Source: Bacillus sp. PAMC26568
Lineage (GTDB): Bacteria > Bacillota > Bacilli > Bacillales > Bacillaceae
Length of the DNA stretch: 64,000 nucleotides
Reading direction: 5' to 3'
NCBI RefSeq assembly: GCF_014235785.1
Contig: NZ_CP060137.1
Span: 1,116,001-1,180,000 of the forward strand
In this document: positions 25,798-35,230 of the stretch, piece by piece
How positions within the stretch are numbered: position 1 is the stretch's first letter
Layout of the letters: each line of letters opens with the position of its first letter
The notes under the pieces: model-generated
What the model saw: the letters and a program-made list of their open reading frames with translations, nothing else
Databases searched by the model: none
What the model was told of the DNA's origin: nothing
Position numbers and translations under genes: made by a program

Positions 25798-26046
25798 TGT
25801 CCAGCTCCACCTCCTAGCCCCTCGGCCAGAACAAAATCCCCCAAAAAGTCAAAACCGGACTTTTCGGGTGATTTCTTATCTGTCTGTCGGGTCTGACCAG
25901 TCGGTTCCGCTTTTCGATGTTGTCCAGCTCCATCGCCCAACTCCTCGGCCAGAACAAAATCCCCCAAAAAGTCAAAACCGGACTTTTCGGGTGATTTCTT
26001 ATCTGTCTGTCGGGTCTGACCAGTCGGTTCCGCTTTTCGATGTTGC
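25798..26046. repeat. Two tandem copies of a 123-bp repeat upstream of pheS
   Basis: TGTCCAGCTCCA starts at 25798 and again at 25921, so the unit is 123 bp, with very few differences between copies (near 25810-25825 and 25933-25944). Each unit holds an inverted repeat CCCAAAAAGTC / GACTTTTCGGG. The style (GCC-rich words such as CTCGGCCAGAAC) resembles interspersed palindromic repeats common in Bacillaceae genomes. 123 is a multiple of 3, so chance frames stay open across both copies on each strand, but no ribosome site or protein character supports them. Confidence 0.9.
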
Positions 26047-26071
26047 ATGAACAAAATCTTTTCATTATAAT
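26043..26071 (+). promoter_or_regulatory. SigA promoter of pheST
   Basis: TTGCAT (26043-26048) and TATAAT (26066-26071) are spaced 17 bp. The -35 element overlaps the right edge of the second 123-bp repeat unit. The start is expected near 26078. Confidence 0.75.
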
Positions 26072-26077
26072 AAGATA

Positions 26078-26350
26078 CAGTTACATACTTTAACAACCGT
26101 GATAGAGAAGAGTAGTTTACGTAAGCGTCAATCAGGGAGAAAATGCCGCAGACTGAAAGCATTTTTATGACAGCAGTAAATGAATTCACCTCTTTAGTTG
26201 GCATCAGGACCATTCAAATATTGAATGTAAAGGTGTTCCGGATCAATTCCGTTATCTTAGAACGAAGTGAGCAGCTTATTGCTTTATTAGCTGTTAACAA
26301 GGGTGGTACCGCGATATTCAACTCGTCCCTTTTTTGGGCGGGTTTTTTAT
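26078..26350 (+). promoter_or_regulatory. T-box leader of pheST, specifier TTC (Phe)
   Basis: The leader has the T-box AAGGGTGGTACCGCG (26299-26313) and a terminator CTCGTCCC / GGGCGGG with a T run (26322-26350). The specifier TTC lies at 26185-26187 in GAATTCACCTCT. The T in TGGT pairs with the A discriminator expected for tRNA-Phe. Uncharged tRNA-Phe should cause read-through. Confidence 0.92.
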
Positions 26351-26395
26351 TTTGGAAAAAAATGAGCATTCATTTGAAATAAAGGAGGAAACAGC

Positions 26396-27430
26396 ATGCA
26401 GGAGCAGTTAAAACAGCTTCAATTAGAAGCACTTGAAAAAATCAGCGCTGCAAATGATTTAAAAAGCTTGAATGAGATTCGCGTCTCATACTTAGGTAAA
26501 AAAGGACCGATTACAGAAGCACTGCGCGGAATGGGGAAACTTTCTGCAGAAGAGCGTCCGTTAATGGGGGCACTTGCAAACGAAGTGCGGGAAAGCATTG
26601 CGACTAGCATTGCAGCAAAACAAGAAGGACTTGAGGAAGCAGCTGTTGAAGAAAAATTAGCTGCTGAAACGATTGATGTTACCCTGCCTGGACGACCAGT
26701 CCGCACAGGAAATCATCATCCGATTACTGCTGTTATTGAAGAAATTGAAGATCTTTTCCTTGGGATGGGCTACTCAGTTGAAGAAGGACCCGAAGTTGAA
26801 ACAGATTATTATAACTTTGAAGCATTGAATCTTCCAAAAGGACATCCGGCTCGTGATATGCAGGATTCATTCTACATTACAGAAGAAACTTTGCTTCGTA
26901 CCCATACATCCCCTGTACAGGCAAGAACGATGCAAAAATATAAAGGGCAAGGACCAGTTAAAATCATTTGTCCAGGAAAAGTATACCGCCGCGACAACGA
27001 TGATGCGACACATTCCCATCAGTTTACACAAATTGAGGGCTTAGTCATTGATGAAAACATTAGCATGAGTGATTTAAAAGGAACACTTGAAGCTTTTGCG
27101 AAGAAAATGTTTGGCGAAGACCGTGAAATTCGTTTGCGCCCAAGCTTCTTCCCATTTACAGAGCCTTCAGTTGAGATTGATGTTTCATGCTTCGCATGCG
27201 GAGGACATGGCTGTAATGTGTGCAAAGGCACAGGCTGGATTGAGATTTTAGGAGCAGGAATGGTTCATCCAAATGTTCTTGAAATGGCTGGATTTGATTC
27301 GAAAAAATACAGCGGATTCGCATTTGGAATGGGACCGGAGCGCATTGCAATGCTAAAATACGGCATCGATGATATTCGTCACTACTACACAAATGATGTT
27401 CGTTTCTTAAAACAATTTAAAAGAGCATAA
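26396..27430 (+). CDS. pheS: Phenylalanyl-tRNA synthetase alpha subunit
   Basis: Catalytic subunit of the heterotetrameric PheRS. The 344-residue protein has an N-terminal coiled coil (1-90), class II motif 1 around [19 protein letters not shown], motif 2 ([20 protein letters not shown]) and motif 3 ([14 protein letters not shown]), and a Cys cluster ([17 protein letters not shown]) in the insertion loop. AAAGGAGGAAAC precedes the ATG. pheT follows 14 bp later. Confidence 0.97.
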   Translation: MQEQLKQLQLEALEKISAANDLKSLNEIRVSYLGKKGPITEALRGMGKLSAEERPLMGALANEVRESIATSIAAKQEGLEEAAVEEKLAAETIDVTLPGRPVRTGNHHPITAVIEEIEDLFLGMGYSVEEGPEVETDYYNFEALNLPKGHPARDMQDSFYITEETLLRTHTSPVQARTMQKYKGQGPVKIICPGKVYRRDNDDATHSHQFTQIEGLVIDENISMSDLKGTLEAFAKKMFGEDREIRLRPSFFPFTEPSVEIDVSCFACGGHGCNVCKGTGWIEILGAGMVHPNVLEMAGFDSKKYSGFAFGMGPERIAMLKYGIDDIRHYYTNDVRFLKQFKRA

Positions 27431-27444
27431 AAGGAGGGCTACCG

Positions 27445-29859
27445 ATGTTTGTTTCATATAAATGGCTGCAGAATTACGTTGATTTAAACGGGATTTCAGC
27501 TGAAGAACTTGCAGAAAAGATTACGAGAAGCGGAATTGAAGTAGAAGGTGTGGAAACACTGAATGAAGGCATGAGCGGTGTTGTTATCGGCCATGTCCTT
27601 GAAAAAGAACAGCATCCGAATGCTGATAAGCTGAACAAATGCTTAGTCGATATTGGAGCAGAGCAACCTGTACAAATCATTTGCGGAGCTGCAAATGTGG
27701 ACAAAGGCCAAAAAGTAGCGGTTGCAACTGTTGGAGCCGTCTTGCCTGGAAACTTTAAAATTAAAAAAGCAAAGCTGCGCGGTGAGGAATCAAACGGCAT
27801 GATTTGCTCCCTGCAAGAGCTTGGAATTGAGTCTAAGCTTGTTGCAAAAGAGTTTTCTGAAGGAATCTTTGTCTTTCCGAATGAAGTTCAGCCAGGTGCA
27901 GATGCACTTGCCGAGTTAAGCCGTGATGATCAGATTCTTGAGCTTGGTTTAACGCCAAACCGTTCAGATTGCTTAAGCATGCTTGGTGTCGCTCACGAAG
28001 TGGCAGCGATTTTAGGAAGAAGCGTAGCATATCCTGATCTTACACACGAGGAATCTTCTGAAAAGGCATCTGATGTCATCTCTCTTACAGTAGAAGCAAA
28101 AGAAGAAAATCCGCTATATGTGGCTAAAGTGATCCGCAATGTGAAAATTGCACCATCACCTTTATGGCTGCAAACAAGGTTAATGGCTGCAGGCATTCGT
28201 CCTCACAACAATGTCGTGGATATTACAAACTATGTATTGATTGAATATGGCCAGCCATTGCATGCTTTTGACTATGACCACGTAGGTTCAAAAGAAATAC
28301 TTGTTCGTCTTGCTAAAGATGGAGAAGAGCTTATTACATTAGACGGTCAAAAACGAACTTTAACTGCTGAACATCTTGTAATTACAAATGGTACAGAACC
28401 TGTTGCACTTGCAGGAGTTATGGGCGGAGAAAACTCTGAAGTACACTCTGATACAACATCAATCCTGCTTGAGTCTGCTTATTTCAATGGTCAAACCGTT
28501 CGTAAAGCGTCAAAAGATCATGGACTTCGCAGTGAAGCAAGTGCCCGATTTGAAAAAGGTGTAGATCCGAATCGTGTCCGTGCTGCTGCAGAGCGTGCAG
28601 CACAATTAATGATCGAGCTTGCTGGCGGAGAAGTCTTAAATGGATCTGCAGAAGTAAATTACTTAGAAGCAGAACCGGCTGTTGTGAGCATTCATGAGGA
28701 TAAAATAAATAAAGTGCTCGGCATGAACATTTCAACGAATGAAATTCAATCTATTTTTACCCGTCTTGGATTTGAAGTGAAGGAAGACAACGGAACATTC
28801 ACTGTTACAGTACCGACAAGACGCGGGGATATTACAATTGAAGAAGATTTGATTGAAGAAGTAGCTAGACTGTATGGATATGATAATATTCCCTCTACGT
28901 TCCCGGTTAGTGCATCTTCACCAGGGAGATTGACTGAATATCAGGCAAATCGCCGGAAAGCACGCCGTTATCTTGAAGGGGCTGGACTATACCAAGCCAT
29001 TACGTATTCATTAACGAGTGAAGAAAAAGCATCACAATTTGCTTTGGAAGTATCAGATTATACTCGTCTTGCAATGCCGATGAGCGAGGAGCGCAGCGTG
29101 CTTCGTTTGAGCTTACTTCCGCATTTGCTGGAAACACTGAAATACAATCTTGCCCGTCAAAATGATCAAGTAGCCCTTTATGAAATGAGCTCAGTTTTCA
29201 TTTCTAATGGTGCAGGAGAGCAGCCTGTTGAAAAAGAACGCCTTAGCGGTGCGGTTACTGGTTTATGGCATCTGAATCAATGGCAGGGAGAGAAAAAACC
29301 TGTTGATTTCTATGTTGTAAAAGGTATTCTTGATGGATTGTTTGATGTACTTGGCTTGACAGAGCATGTGACCTACAAGCAAGCAAAGCGAGATGGTCTT
29401 CACCCAGGACGCACAGCTGAAATCGTGCTCAATGGCCAGACGTTCGGATTCATCGGCCAAGTTCATCCGAAACTTCAAAAACAAATGGATTTAACTGAGA
29501 CTTACGTATTTGAACTTGCTTTACAGCAGCTTTTGCAAACGAACTTAGAAGAACTAAAGTTCGCTGTGATCCCTCGTTTCCCTTCGATGACACGAGATAT
29601 CGCACTGGTTGTTGACAGGGAAATTGTTGCTGGAGATCTTAAAGAAGCGATTTCTGAAGCGGGCGGAAAGCTTTTAAAAGAAGTATCTGTATTCGATTTG
29701 TATGAGGGCGATAAATTGGAAGAAAACAAAAAATCTCTTGCCTTCTCTCTGCGCTACTTCGATCCAGAACGTACATTAACTGATGAGGAAGTAACAAAAG
29801 CGCATGAAAAAGTACTTCGCGCAGTTGAAGAAAAATTTGCAGCTGTGTTAAGAGGATAA
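27445..29859 (+). CDS. pheT: Phenylalanyl-tRNA synthetase beta subunit
   Basis: Editing and tRNA-binding subunit of PheRS. The 804-residue protein starts [14 protein letters not shown] and has an EMAP-II-like tRNA-binding domain (about 40-155), the B3/B4 editing domain (about 210-385, with [17 protein letters not shown] near its end), a B5 domain (about 405-480), a catalytic-like core and the C-terminal ferredoxin-fold anticodon-binding domain (about 710-803, [15 protein letters not shown]). AAAGGAGGG precedes the ATG. A terminator follows. Confidence 0.97.
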   Translation: MFVSYKWLQNYVDLNGISAEELAEKITRSGIEVEGVETLNEGMSGVVIGHVLEKEQHPNADKLNKCLVDIGAEQPVQIICGAANVDKGQKVAVATVGAVLPGNFKIKKAKLRGEESNGMICSLQELGIESKLVAKEFSEGIFVFPNEVQPGADALAELSRDDQILELGLTPNRSDCLSMLGVAHEVAAILGRSVAYPDLTHEESSEKASDVISLTVEAKEENPLYVAKVIRNVKIAPSPLWLQTRLMAAGIRPHNNVVDITNYVLIEYGQPLHAFDYDHVGSKEILVRLAKDGEELITLDGQKRTLTAEHLVITNGTEPVALAGVMGGENSEVHSDTTSILLESAYFNGQTVRKASKDHGLRSEASARFEKGVDPNRVRAAAERAAQLMIELAGGEVLNGSAEVNYLEAEPAVVSIHEDKINKVLGMNISTNEIQSIFTRLGFEVKEDNGTFTVTVPTRRGDITIEEDLIEEVARLYGYDNIPSTFPVSASSPGRLTEYQANRRKARRYLEGAGLYQAITYSLTSEEKASQFALEVSDYTRLAMPMSEERSVLRLSLLPHLLETLKYNLARQNDQVALYEMSSVFISNGAGEQPVEKERLSGAVTGLWHLNQWQGEKKPVDFYVVKGILDGLFDVLGLTEHVTYKQAKRDGLHPGRTAEIVLNGQTFGFIGQVHPKLQKQMDLTETYVFELALQQLLQTNLEELKFAVIPRFPSMTRDIALVVDREIVAGDLKEAISEAGGKLLKEVSVFDLYEGDKLEENKKSLAFSLRYFDPERTLTDEEVTKAHEKVLRAVEEKFAAVLRG

Positions 29860-29870
29860 TTTAACTATGA

Positions 29871-29907
29871 AAAAGCAGTGAAATCCAGTTAGATTTCACT
29901 GCTTTTT
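29871..29907. terminator. Bidirectional terminator between pheT and bioA
   Basis: AAAAGCAGTGAAATC and GATTTCACTGCTTTT form a perfect stem with a 6-nt loop and A/T runs on both sides, suitable for both converging genes. Confidence 0.92.
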
Positions 29908-29909
29908 AT

Positions 29910-31289
29910 TTATGATTTCTCTGTTACTTCAGAAATGGATAAATAAAGAATGTCCAGCATCACATCTAATTCTTCTTTTGAAGCAGCTAGAGGAGGCATA
30001 AAAACGATCACATTCCCTAGTGGTCTGAGCAGCATTCCAAGCTCTTTTGCACGGCGGCAAACTTTTACACCTATTCTTTCTTTCCAGTCAAACGGTTCAG
30101 CATTGCCCGGATCTCTGACTAATTCTATCCCTATCATAAATCCTTTTTGACGAATGTCACCAACATGAGCTAACTGTGAAAACCCGGTTAATCTGTCTGC
30201 TAAATAATCTGACAGGAACTCCACTTCTTTCACTAGATTACGTTTCTCCATTAATTCAAGATTTGCTATCGCAACAGCACAGCCTAAGGGATTTCCTGTA
30301 TAGCTATGGCCGTGGAAAAACGTTTTTTGCTCCTCATAATCTCCTAAAAATCCTTTATAAATCTCATCAGTGGCAACTGTAATCGCCACAGGGAGATACC
30401 CCCCTGTTAATCCTTTTCCCGCTGTCAAAATATCTGGAGTTACTTGCTCGTGTTCACAGGCAAACATTTTCCCTGTTCTGCCAAAACCAGTAGCCACTTC
30501 ATCGGCTATCATGAGAACGTCATATGTAGTGCAAAGTTCTCTCACACCTCTTAGGTAACCTTCTGGCATTACTATGATTCCGCTGGCACCTTGAACAATC
30601 GGCTCAATAATTAAAGCAGCTATTTCATCCGATCTTTCACTTAAAAGCTTTTCTAATTCTTTTAACGATTCGTTCACTATTACGCTCTTCTTAATTCCGT
30701 ATGGTGAACGATATGTAGTGGGATAAGGCATTTTTATGCATTCAAACAAAAGAGAGCTATATGCTTTATGAAACAGGTCAATTGCCCCAACTGAAACAGC
30801 GCCAATTGTATCACCATGATAGGCTTCTTTCATTGTAATGAACTGCTTTTTTCCAGTTTTGCCACGATGCTGCCAGTATTGAAAGGCCATTTTAATAGCT
30901 ATCTCAACAGAAGTTGCACCTGAATCTGAATAGAAAACTTTTGTGAGTCCTTTGGGCATAAGAGCTACTACTTTTTCAGCCAATAAAATCGCAGGAACAT
31001 TTGCCATTCCAAGCAGAGTTGAATGTGCTACTTTACCCAGCTGCTGTTTAATGGCTTCATTTAATTCTTCTATATTGTGCCCATGTACATTTAACCAGAT
31101 GGAAGAAACGCCATCCCAATATTCATTGCCGTTTACGTCAATTAATTTTCTGCCTTTTCCTTCAGCAATAATGACAGGATTATCTTCCAAATAATCTTTC
31201 ATTTGTGTAAAAGGATGCCATATATACTTTTTGTTCATTTCAGCAAGTTCTTCGTAGCTGAACTGTGTTTCTAAAGTGCTTCTGCTCAT
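29910..31289 (-). CDS. bioA: Adenosylmethionine-8-amino-7-oxononanoate aminotransferase
   Basis: PLP enzyme that transfers an amino group to KAPA to form DAPA in biotin synthesis. The 459-residue class III aminotransferase begins with the substrate region [17 protein letters not shown], contains the cofactor-binding [15 protein letters not shown], the aspartate in [16 protein letters not shown] and the Schiff-base lysine K292 in [18 protein letters not shown] and the length identify BioA rather than another class III enzyme. The amino donor (SAM or lysine) cannot be decided by eye. It is transcribed divergently from bioY. Confidence 0.93.
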   Translation of the reverse strand: MSRSTLETQFSYEELAEMNKKYIWHPFTQMKDYLEDNPVIIAEGKGRKLIDVNGNEYWDGVSSIWLNVHGHNIEELNEAIKQQLGKVAHSTLLGMANVPAILLAEKVVALMPKGLTKVFYSDSGATSVEIAIKMAFQYWQHRGKTGKKQFITMKEAYHGDTIGAVSVGAIDLFHKAYSSLLFECIKMPYPTTYRSPYGIKKSVIVNESLKELEKLLSERSDEIAALIIEPIVQGASGIIVMPEGYLRGVRELCTTYDVLMIADEVATGFGRTGKMFACEHEQVTPDILTAGKGLTGGYLPVAITVATDEIYKGFLGDYEEQKTFFHGHSYTGNPLGCAVAIANLELMEKRNLVKEVEFLSDYLADRLTGFSQLAHVGDIRQKGFMIGIELVRDPGNAEPFDWKERIGVKVCRRAKELGMLLRPLGNVIVFMPPLAASKEELDVMLDILYLSISEVTEKS

Positions 31290-31344
31290 GAGTTGCCCCC
31301 TTCAAGAATGTGTCCTATAGATCTATCGTAAAGATAGAGCGGAT

Positions 31345-31380
31345 TATATGTCAACTAAAAAAAAATTAAGTTGACATATA
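31345..31380. promoter_or_regulatory. BirA-type operator between bioA and bioY
   Basis: TATATGTCAACT (31345-31356) and AGTTGACATATA (31369-31380) are perfect 12-bp inverted arms around a 12-bp A-rich spacer. The core GTCAAC-N14-GTTGAC resembles Bacillus BirA operators (GTTAAC arms with a similar spacer). Its central position in the divergent bioA/bioY intergenic region suggests that biotinyl-BirA represses both sides. Confidence 0.82.
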
Positions 31381-31431
31381 TATTTGTGTAGATCTAAAAT
31401 TAAATCAAATTAAGAGAAAGGAAGAAGAAGG

Positions 31432-32025
31432 ATGAGACGTTCATTATCGGTTTATTCAATTTCGGTTGTATCTATGTTTGCGGCCTTAACAGCAGTGGGT
31501 GCGTTTATAAAAATACCATTTCCGGTTGTTCCATTTACTTTGCAGATTTTATTTGTTTACCTTGCAGGGGCTCTGCTTGGCAGCAGGCTTGGAGCTTTAA
31601 GTCAATGTCTGTATGTTGGGATCGGATTAGCGGGATTACCGGTTTTTTCAAGCGGAGGAGGACTCTCTTATATCTTTCAGCCGACATTTGGCTACTTAAT
31701 AGGTTTTATAGCCGCAAGCTTTGGTATTGGCTTAATAATTGAGAAATTCGAGCAGCCAAAGCTGAAACATTTCCTTTTTGCAAATTTTGCTGGTCTCTTA
31801 ATTGTTTATTTATTTGGAGTAGGATACTTATATTTGTCGTTAAACACTTGGATTGGAACAGGCATTTCATTTAGCGCTGCATTTTACAGCGGCTTTTTGT
31901 TAAGTGTTTTCGGTGATTTTCTTCTTTGTTTTGGTGCGTCATTATTAGCTTTGAGATTGTATAAAGCGATACGCAGACCCATTCAAAGGGCCGATGTATC
32001 CTATACTGGGTCTGTAAAGGGATGA
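31432..32025 (+). CDS. bioY: Biotin transporter BioY (ECF S-component)
   Basis: Membrane protein that captures biotin for an energy-coupling-factor transporter. The 197-residue product has about six hydrophobic helices, with the family features ALTAVGAFIKIPFPVVPFTL and SSGGGLSYIFQPTFGYLIGF. The ECF ATPase and T-component genes are not in this window. GAAAGGAAGAAGAAGG precedes the ATG. The stop overlaps the bioD start by 4 bp. Confidence 0.93.
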   Translation: MRRSLSVYSISVVSMFAALTAVGAFIKIPFPVVPFTLQILFVYLAGALLGSRLGALSQCLYVGIGLAGLPVFSSGGGLSYIFQPTFGYLIGFIAASFGIGLIIEKFEQPKLKHFLFANFAGLLIVYLFGVGYLYLSLNTWIGTGISFSAAFYSGFLLSVFGDFLLCFGASLLALRLYKAIRRPIQRADVSYTGSVKG

Positions 32026-32744
32026 GCGGAATTTTTATTACAGGAACAGATACAGGAATCGGAAAAACATTTGTAACAGCCTATTTAACTGGTATTCTCC
32101 AAAGGTCTGGTGTGAAGGCTGTTCCGTATAAACCAATTCAGAGTGGAGGCAGACGGGAAAATGGTGAATTGATTGCAGAGGATATTGAGATATATCAACA
32201 GGCTGCTCAATTGCCATATCGGCAAGAAGAGTTGTGTACATACTGTTTGGAAGCACCCGTTTCCCCGCATTTAGCCGCGAGAATTTCAGGTGTGAAAATA
32301 GAGAAGGATAGAATGATTAATCACTATCATAAGCTGCAAAAAGAAAATGAAGTAGTGATTGTTGAAGGTGCAGGCGGACTTGCAGTGCCATTAGCTGAAA
32401 ATGAAGATGGTGTATACTTAACGAAAGATTTCATTAAAGAACTGAACATTCCGATTATAATTGTGACTCATCCGTCTCTAGGAACGATCAATCATTCTAT
32501 TCTGACAGCAGAGTATGCAATAAAATATGGGATTTCCGTTCTTGGATTTGTAGTCAATAAAATGCCGAGTGCAGATTCTCTAATGGAGCAAGACAATTTG
32601 AGAATGCTGAAGCTTTTGAGCGGGGTACCTGTTATTGGGAAAATTCCATATCTGGCAGGGCAGACAGAGTTTGAAAGATTATTTACTGAAGAGTCACTTA
32701 TCAGCCTAAATCAAATAGTGAAAAAACAGCGGCAAAATCAATGA
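32022..32744 (+). CDS. bioD: Dethiobiotin synthetase
   Basis: ATP-dependent carboxylation and ring closure of DAPA to dethiobiotin, the penultimate step of biotin synthesis. The 240-residue protein has the P-loop GTDTGIGKTF, the PYKPIQSGG substrate region, EAPVSPHLAA and VEGAGGLAVPL, all BioD signatures. It starts at the ATGA overlap with bioY, so the two are translationally coupled. The usual neighbours bioF and bioB are not present here. Confidence 0.94.
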   Translation: MSGIFITGTDTGIGKTFVTAYLTGILQRSGVKAVPYKPIQSGGRRENGELIAEDIEIYQQAAQLPYRQEELCTYCLEAPVSPHLAARISGVKIEKDRMINHYHKLQKENEVVIVEGAGGLAVPLAENEDGVYLTKDFIKELNIPIIIVTHPSLGTINHSILTAEYAIKYGISVLGFVVNKMPSADSLMEQDNLRMLKLLSGVPVIGKIPYLAGQTEFERLFTEESLISLNQIVKKQRQNQ

Positions 32745-32762
32745 GATTTTGCCGTTGTTTTA
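32723..32762. terminator. Bidirectional terminator between bioD and rnhC
   Basis: AAAACAGCGGCAAAATC pairs with GATTTTGCCGTTGTTTT through a short loop, with A and T runs at the ends. Confidence 0.88.
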
Positions 32763-33701
32763 TTAAAATCCTTTTTTCTTCATAGCAAGCTTTTTTGCTT
32801 TCTGAGAGTTCGCAAAATGAAATTTTGTTAAGCTTTTTAACGTGCTTTCTCCTTTTTTAGCTATAATAGCAGCTGCCGCTTCGTCAACCTTCGCACCTGC
32901 ACCTTTAGGAAGAGTTATACCGGCTTTTACAGATAGCAGGTCCATTTCCTTAAGGAAAGAATATCTTGCTAGAATCGAAGCTGCCGCAACTGCCAGGTGT
33001 ATTCCCTCTGCTTTTGTGCTGAAAAAGGTATTTTCCGTTCGGTATTGATGCCCATTAATATGTTTGAAATAGATGGCTGGCTCAGCGAATTGATCAATCA
33101 AAACCCCATCTGGCACTTCTGGTGCAATTTTATCGTAAAGTTTGTTGATTGCCTGATTATGAAGGATGGCTTTCATTTTCCCTTGAGACATTCCTGTGCT
33201 TTGGAGCTGGTTGTATTTTTCATTATGTAAAATCAGCAGACTGTAAGGAATGGTGACAAGCAAGTCTTTAGCGATAGATGTAATCTGTTTATCATTCAGG
33301 TGCTTTGAATCTTTCACCCCTAATTCCTGCAGCAGCTGGATCTGTTCTTTTTTTACATAGGCTGCAACCACTGTAATCGGCCCGAAGAAATCCCCTGTTC
33401 CAACTTCATCTGATCCAATTATAGAGAGAGTAGAAATGTTCGGCGGCGGACTAAAAACAGTAAGAGGTTTCGAAGGTTTCTTAGTAGTCTTTTGTTCCGG
33501 CTTGGACCACTTTTCTGCTTCTTCTGAAGCCCGATTCCCTTGAAAAAGAACTTTGCCTGATTTATAGGCAGTAATTGTACATCCATTCGACTTGGCAGTA
33601 AAAACGGCTCCAGGGGGTACCTTTGCTCCCGAATCGGCAGAGTAATAAGATTTCATTTTCAGGATTGTCGGCTGATCAATTTTAATAACGGCATTGGACA
33701 A
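32763..33701 (-). CDS. rnhC: Ribonuclease HIII
   Basis: Removes the RNA strand of RNA:DNA hybrids. The 312-residue protein has an N-terminal TBP-like hybrid-binding domain (about 1-90) and a catalytic RNase H domain opening with SDEVGTGDFFGPITV; the acidic residues D and E there, with the later GVLIDQF and YFFL-type blocks, mark type HIII rather than HII. It is transcribed on the minus strand, divergent from zapA. B. subtilis has the same order (rnhC next to zapA). Confidence 0.94.
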   Translation of the reverse strand: MSNAVIKIDQPTILKMKSYYSADSGAKVPPGAVFTAKSNGCTITAYKSGKVLFQGNRASEEAEKWSKPEQKTTKKPSKPLTVFSPPPNISTLSIIGSDEVGTGDFFGPITVVAAYVKKEQIQLLQELGVKDSKHLNDKQITSIAKDLLVTIPYSLLILHNEKYNQLQSTGMSQGKMKAILHNQAINKLYDKIAPEVPDGVLIDQFAEPAIYFKHINGHQYRTENTFFSTKAEGIHLAVAAASILARYSFLKEMDLLSVKAGITLPKGAGAKVDEAAAAIIAKKGESTLKSLTKFHFANSQKAKKLAMKKKGF

Positions 33702-33821
33702 GGAATGACACCTCTTCTAAAATAGTGATTGATGCTAGATATTGATTGGTATTATCTTTCCATTATACTAGATATCATGTTATGATAAAGATTAGGATTC
33801 TCAAGAATGGAGGATTTTTCG

Positions 33822-34079
33822 TTGAATAATCACTCAAAAAAGAAAACGACAGTTGATATATATGGACAGCAATTTTCAATAATAGGCACGGAGAGCACAA
33901 GTCATGTGCGCTTGGTAGCTTCTATTGTTGATGATAAAATGCGTGAAATAGGCAGCAAAAGTCCAAATCTTGATATAAATAAGCTGGCAGTTTTAACTGC
34001 AGTTAACGTCGTACATGACTATTTAAAATTAAAAGAAGAATTTGAAAAACTAGAGAAACAAATTACAGAAAAGGATTGA
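33822..34079 (+). CDS. zapA: Cell division protein ZapA
   Basis: Promotes FtsZ filament bundling at the Z ring. The 85-residue protein has the conserved [20 protein letters not shown] start of the globular head and a coiled-coil C-terminus ([18 protein letters not shown]). I choose TTG at 33822 because GGAGG at 33809-33813 is ideally spaced for it and the product then begins like B. subtilis ZapA; the ATG at 33807 would put the ribosome site inside the gene. Confidence 0.9.
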   Translation: MNNHSKKKTTVDIYGQQFSIIGTESTSHVRLVASIVDDKMREIGSKSPNLDINKLAVLTAVNVVHDYLKLKEEFEKLEKQITEKD

Positions 34080-34087
34080 CGCAGTAA

Positions 34088-34630
34088 ATGCTTGATATTG
34101 CACTCTTTATCATCCTGGCAATGGGCCTATTAGTCGGACTTAAACGCGGCTTTATTCTTCAATTCATTCATCTTACAGGATTTATTATCGCCTATATTGT
34201 AGCATATAAATACTTTGGTGTTTTAGCACCAAAGTTAGAGCTATGGGTTCCGTATCCAACACTTGGAGAAGGTTCATCTGCGATATCATTCTTCACAGGC
34301 GGGAATCTTGAAGATGCCTATTATAGAGCTGTAGCGTTTGTCATATTATTTATCGGTACAAAGATCTTACTTCAAGTTGTAGGATCGATGCTTGATTTTG
34401 TTACATATCTGCCAATCCTGAAGCAGCTGAATAAATGGGCTGGCGCTATATTAGGATTTCTAGAAATCTATTTAATTCTTTTCATCCTGCTGTTCATTGG
34501 CGGTCTCCTGCCGATTCCAGAGGTACAGTCAGCGATGGGGAATTCAGGACTTGCAAAATTAATTGTACATCATACGCCATATTTTTCTGATAAAGTTCAG
34601 GAATTATGGATTCAATATGCTCCAAATTAA
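34088..34630 (+). CDS. yshB: CvpA family membrane protein YshB
   Basis: A 180-residue integral membrane protein of the CvpA family (named from colicin V production in E. coli). It has about four hydrophobic helices, starting with the family pattern LDIALFIILAMGLLVGLKRGF and later VAFVILFIGTKILLQVVGSM and AILGFLEIYLILFILLFIGG. Molecular role unknown. It follows zapA by 8 bp and precedes a terminator, so zapA-yshB form a two-gene unit. Confidence 0.88.
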   Translation: MLDIALFIILAMGLLVGLKRGFILQFIHLTGFIIAYIVAYKYFGVLAPKLELWVPYPTLGEGSSAISFFTGGNLEDAYYRAVAFVILFIGTKILLQVVGSMLDFVTYLPILKQLNKWAGAILGFLEIYLILFILLFIGGLLPIPEVQSAMGNSGLAKLIVHHTPYFSDKVQELWIQYAPN

Positions 34631-34658
34631 CTTCTCCTCCAATAAGGAGAAGTTTTTT
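34629..34658 (+). terminator. zapA-yshB terminator
   Basis: AACTTCTCC pairs with GGAGAAGTT around an 8-nt loop, followed by TTTTT. It begins within the yshB stop codon. Confidence 0.9.
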
Positions 34659-35040
34659 AGTAAAGATCTTTCTAAGGCTATTTTCGTAAAGTTTTGCTGC
34701 TTTTAGAAAAAATGACTAAAACCTTGAGTGGATTGTAGCGGAAGGCACTTGACTCCTGCGGGAAATAGAGGGGTATGGGAGACCTCACAGGCATCATGGC
34801 CGAGGAGGCTCCCATCCCTCACAGCGGAAAGCAAGTGCCTGCAGCGGAAATTTACGGGTACAATTTATAACCAAAACAACATTCAATGCGAAAACAGCCT
34901 TTCTAAAAGATTAATCCTCTCTAATCGTATTGCCAATGGGCAATTTGCAATTTCAATTTTGAGTAGAGTACGAAATCCTGCAAACTTGGATGAAATCGAT
35001 AAAAATAATCTTTGCGAACGCATCCTTTTAGTAAAGATCT
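34655..35040. repeat. 15-bp direct repeats bracketing MITE copy 3 and 120 bp beyond
   Basis: TTTTAGTAAAGATCT occurs at 34655-34669 and again, identical, at 35026-35040. Between them lie the MITE copy and about 120 bp of unremarkable AT-rich DNA. The remainder of the gap to polX (35041-35230) shows no gene. Confidence 0.7.
34676..34899. mobile_element. MITE-like repeat, copy 3 (full length)
   Basis: A 224-bp element with ends GGCTATTTTCG and CGAAAACAGCC. Both flanks are TTTCTAA (34669-34675 and 34900-34906), a 7-bp direct duplication. The interior matches copy 2 almost base for base, including GCGGAAGGCACTTGACTCC and CAAGTGCCTGCAGCGG. An apparent plus-strand frame across it (34728-35042) has no protein features. 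Confidence 0.82.
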
Positions 35041-35230
35041 GACTTTGTAAAGGAATTAAGTGTCTTTCCTAATTAATTCGGGCACTTTTTGGAATGATTA
35101 AAAGACTTTCCAAACCGTTTACATGAGATTTTGGCAATAGCAGCTTGCCTTGCTGTTGTACTTTTTATGAAAATATTTGTATCATTTTATATAGATAAAC
35201 ATATGAGCTGATCTAAGGTGGGAAAAAAAT

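Noticed and set aside
25798-26046. Possible attachment site or integrated element
   Set aside because: Only a two-copy tandem repeat is present; there is no integrase, tRNA end or element body.
25707-26213. Long minus-strand open frame (about 168 codons) with a 41-residue internal repeat, plus matching frames on the other strand
   Set aside because: The internal repeat is just the 123-bp DNA tandem repeat (3 x 41) read in frame. No ribosome site, and it runs over the ysgA end and the pheS promoter and leader.
34728-35042. Plus-strand frame of 104 codons across repeat copy 3
   Set aside because: It lies within the mobile repeat and its flank, lacks a ribosome site and shows no protein-like pattern; similar chance frames occur in the other copies.
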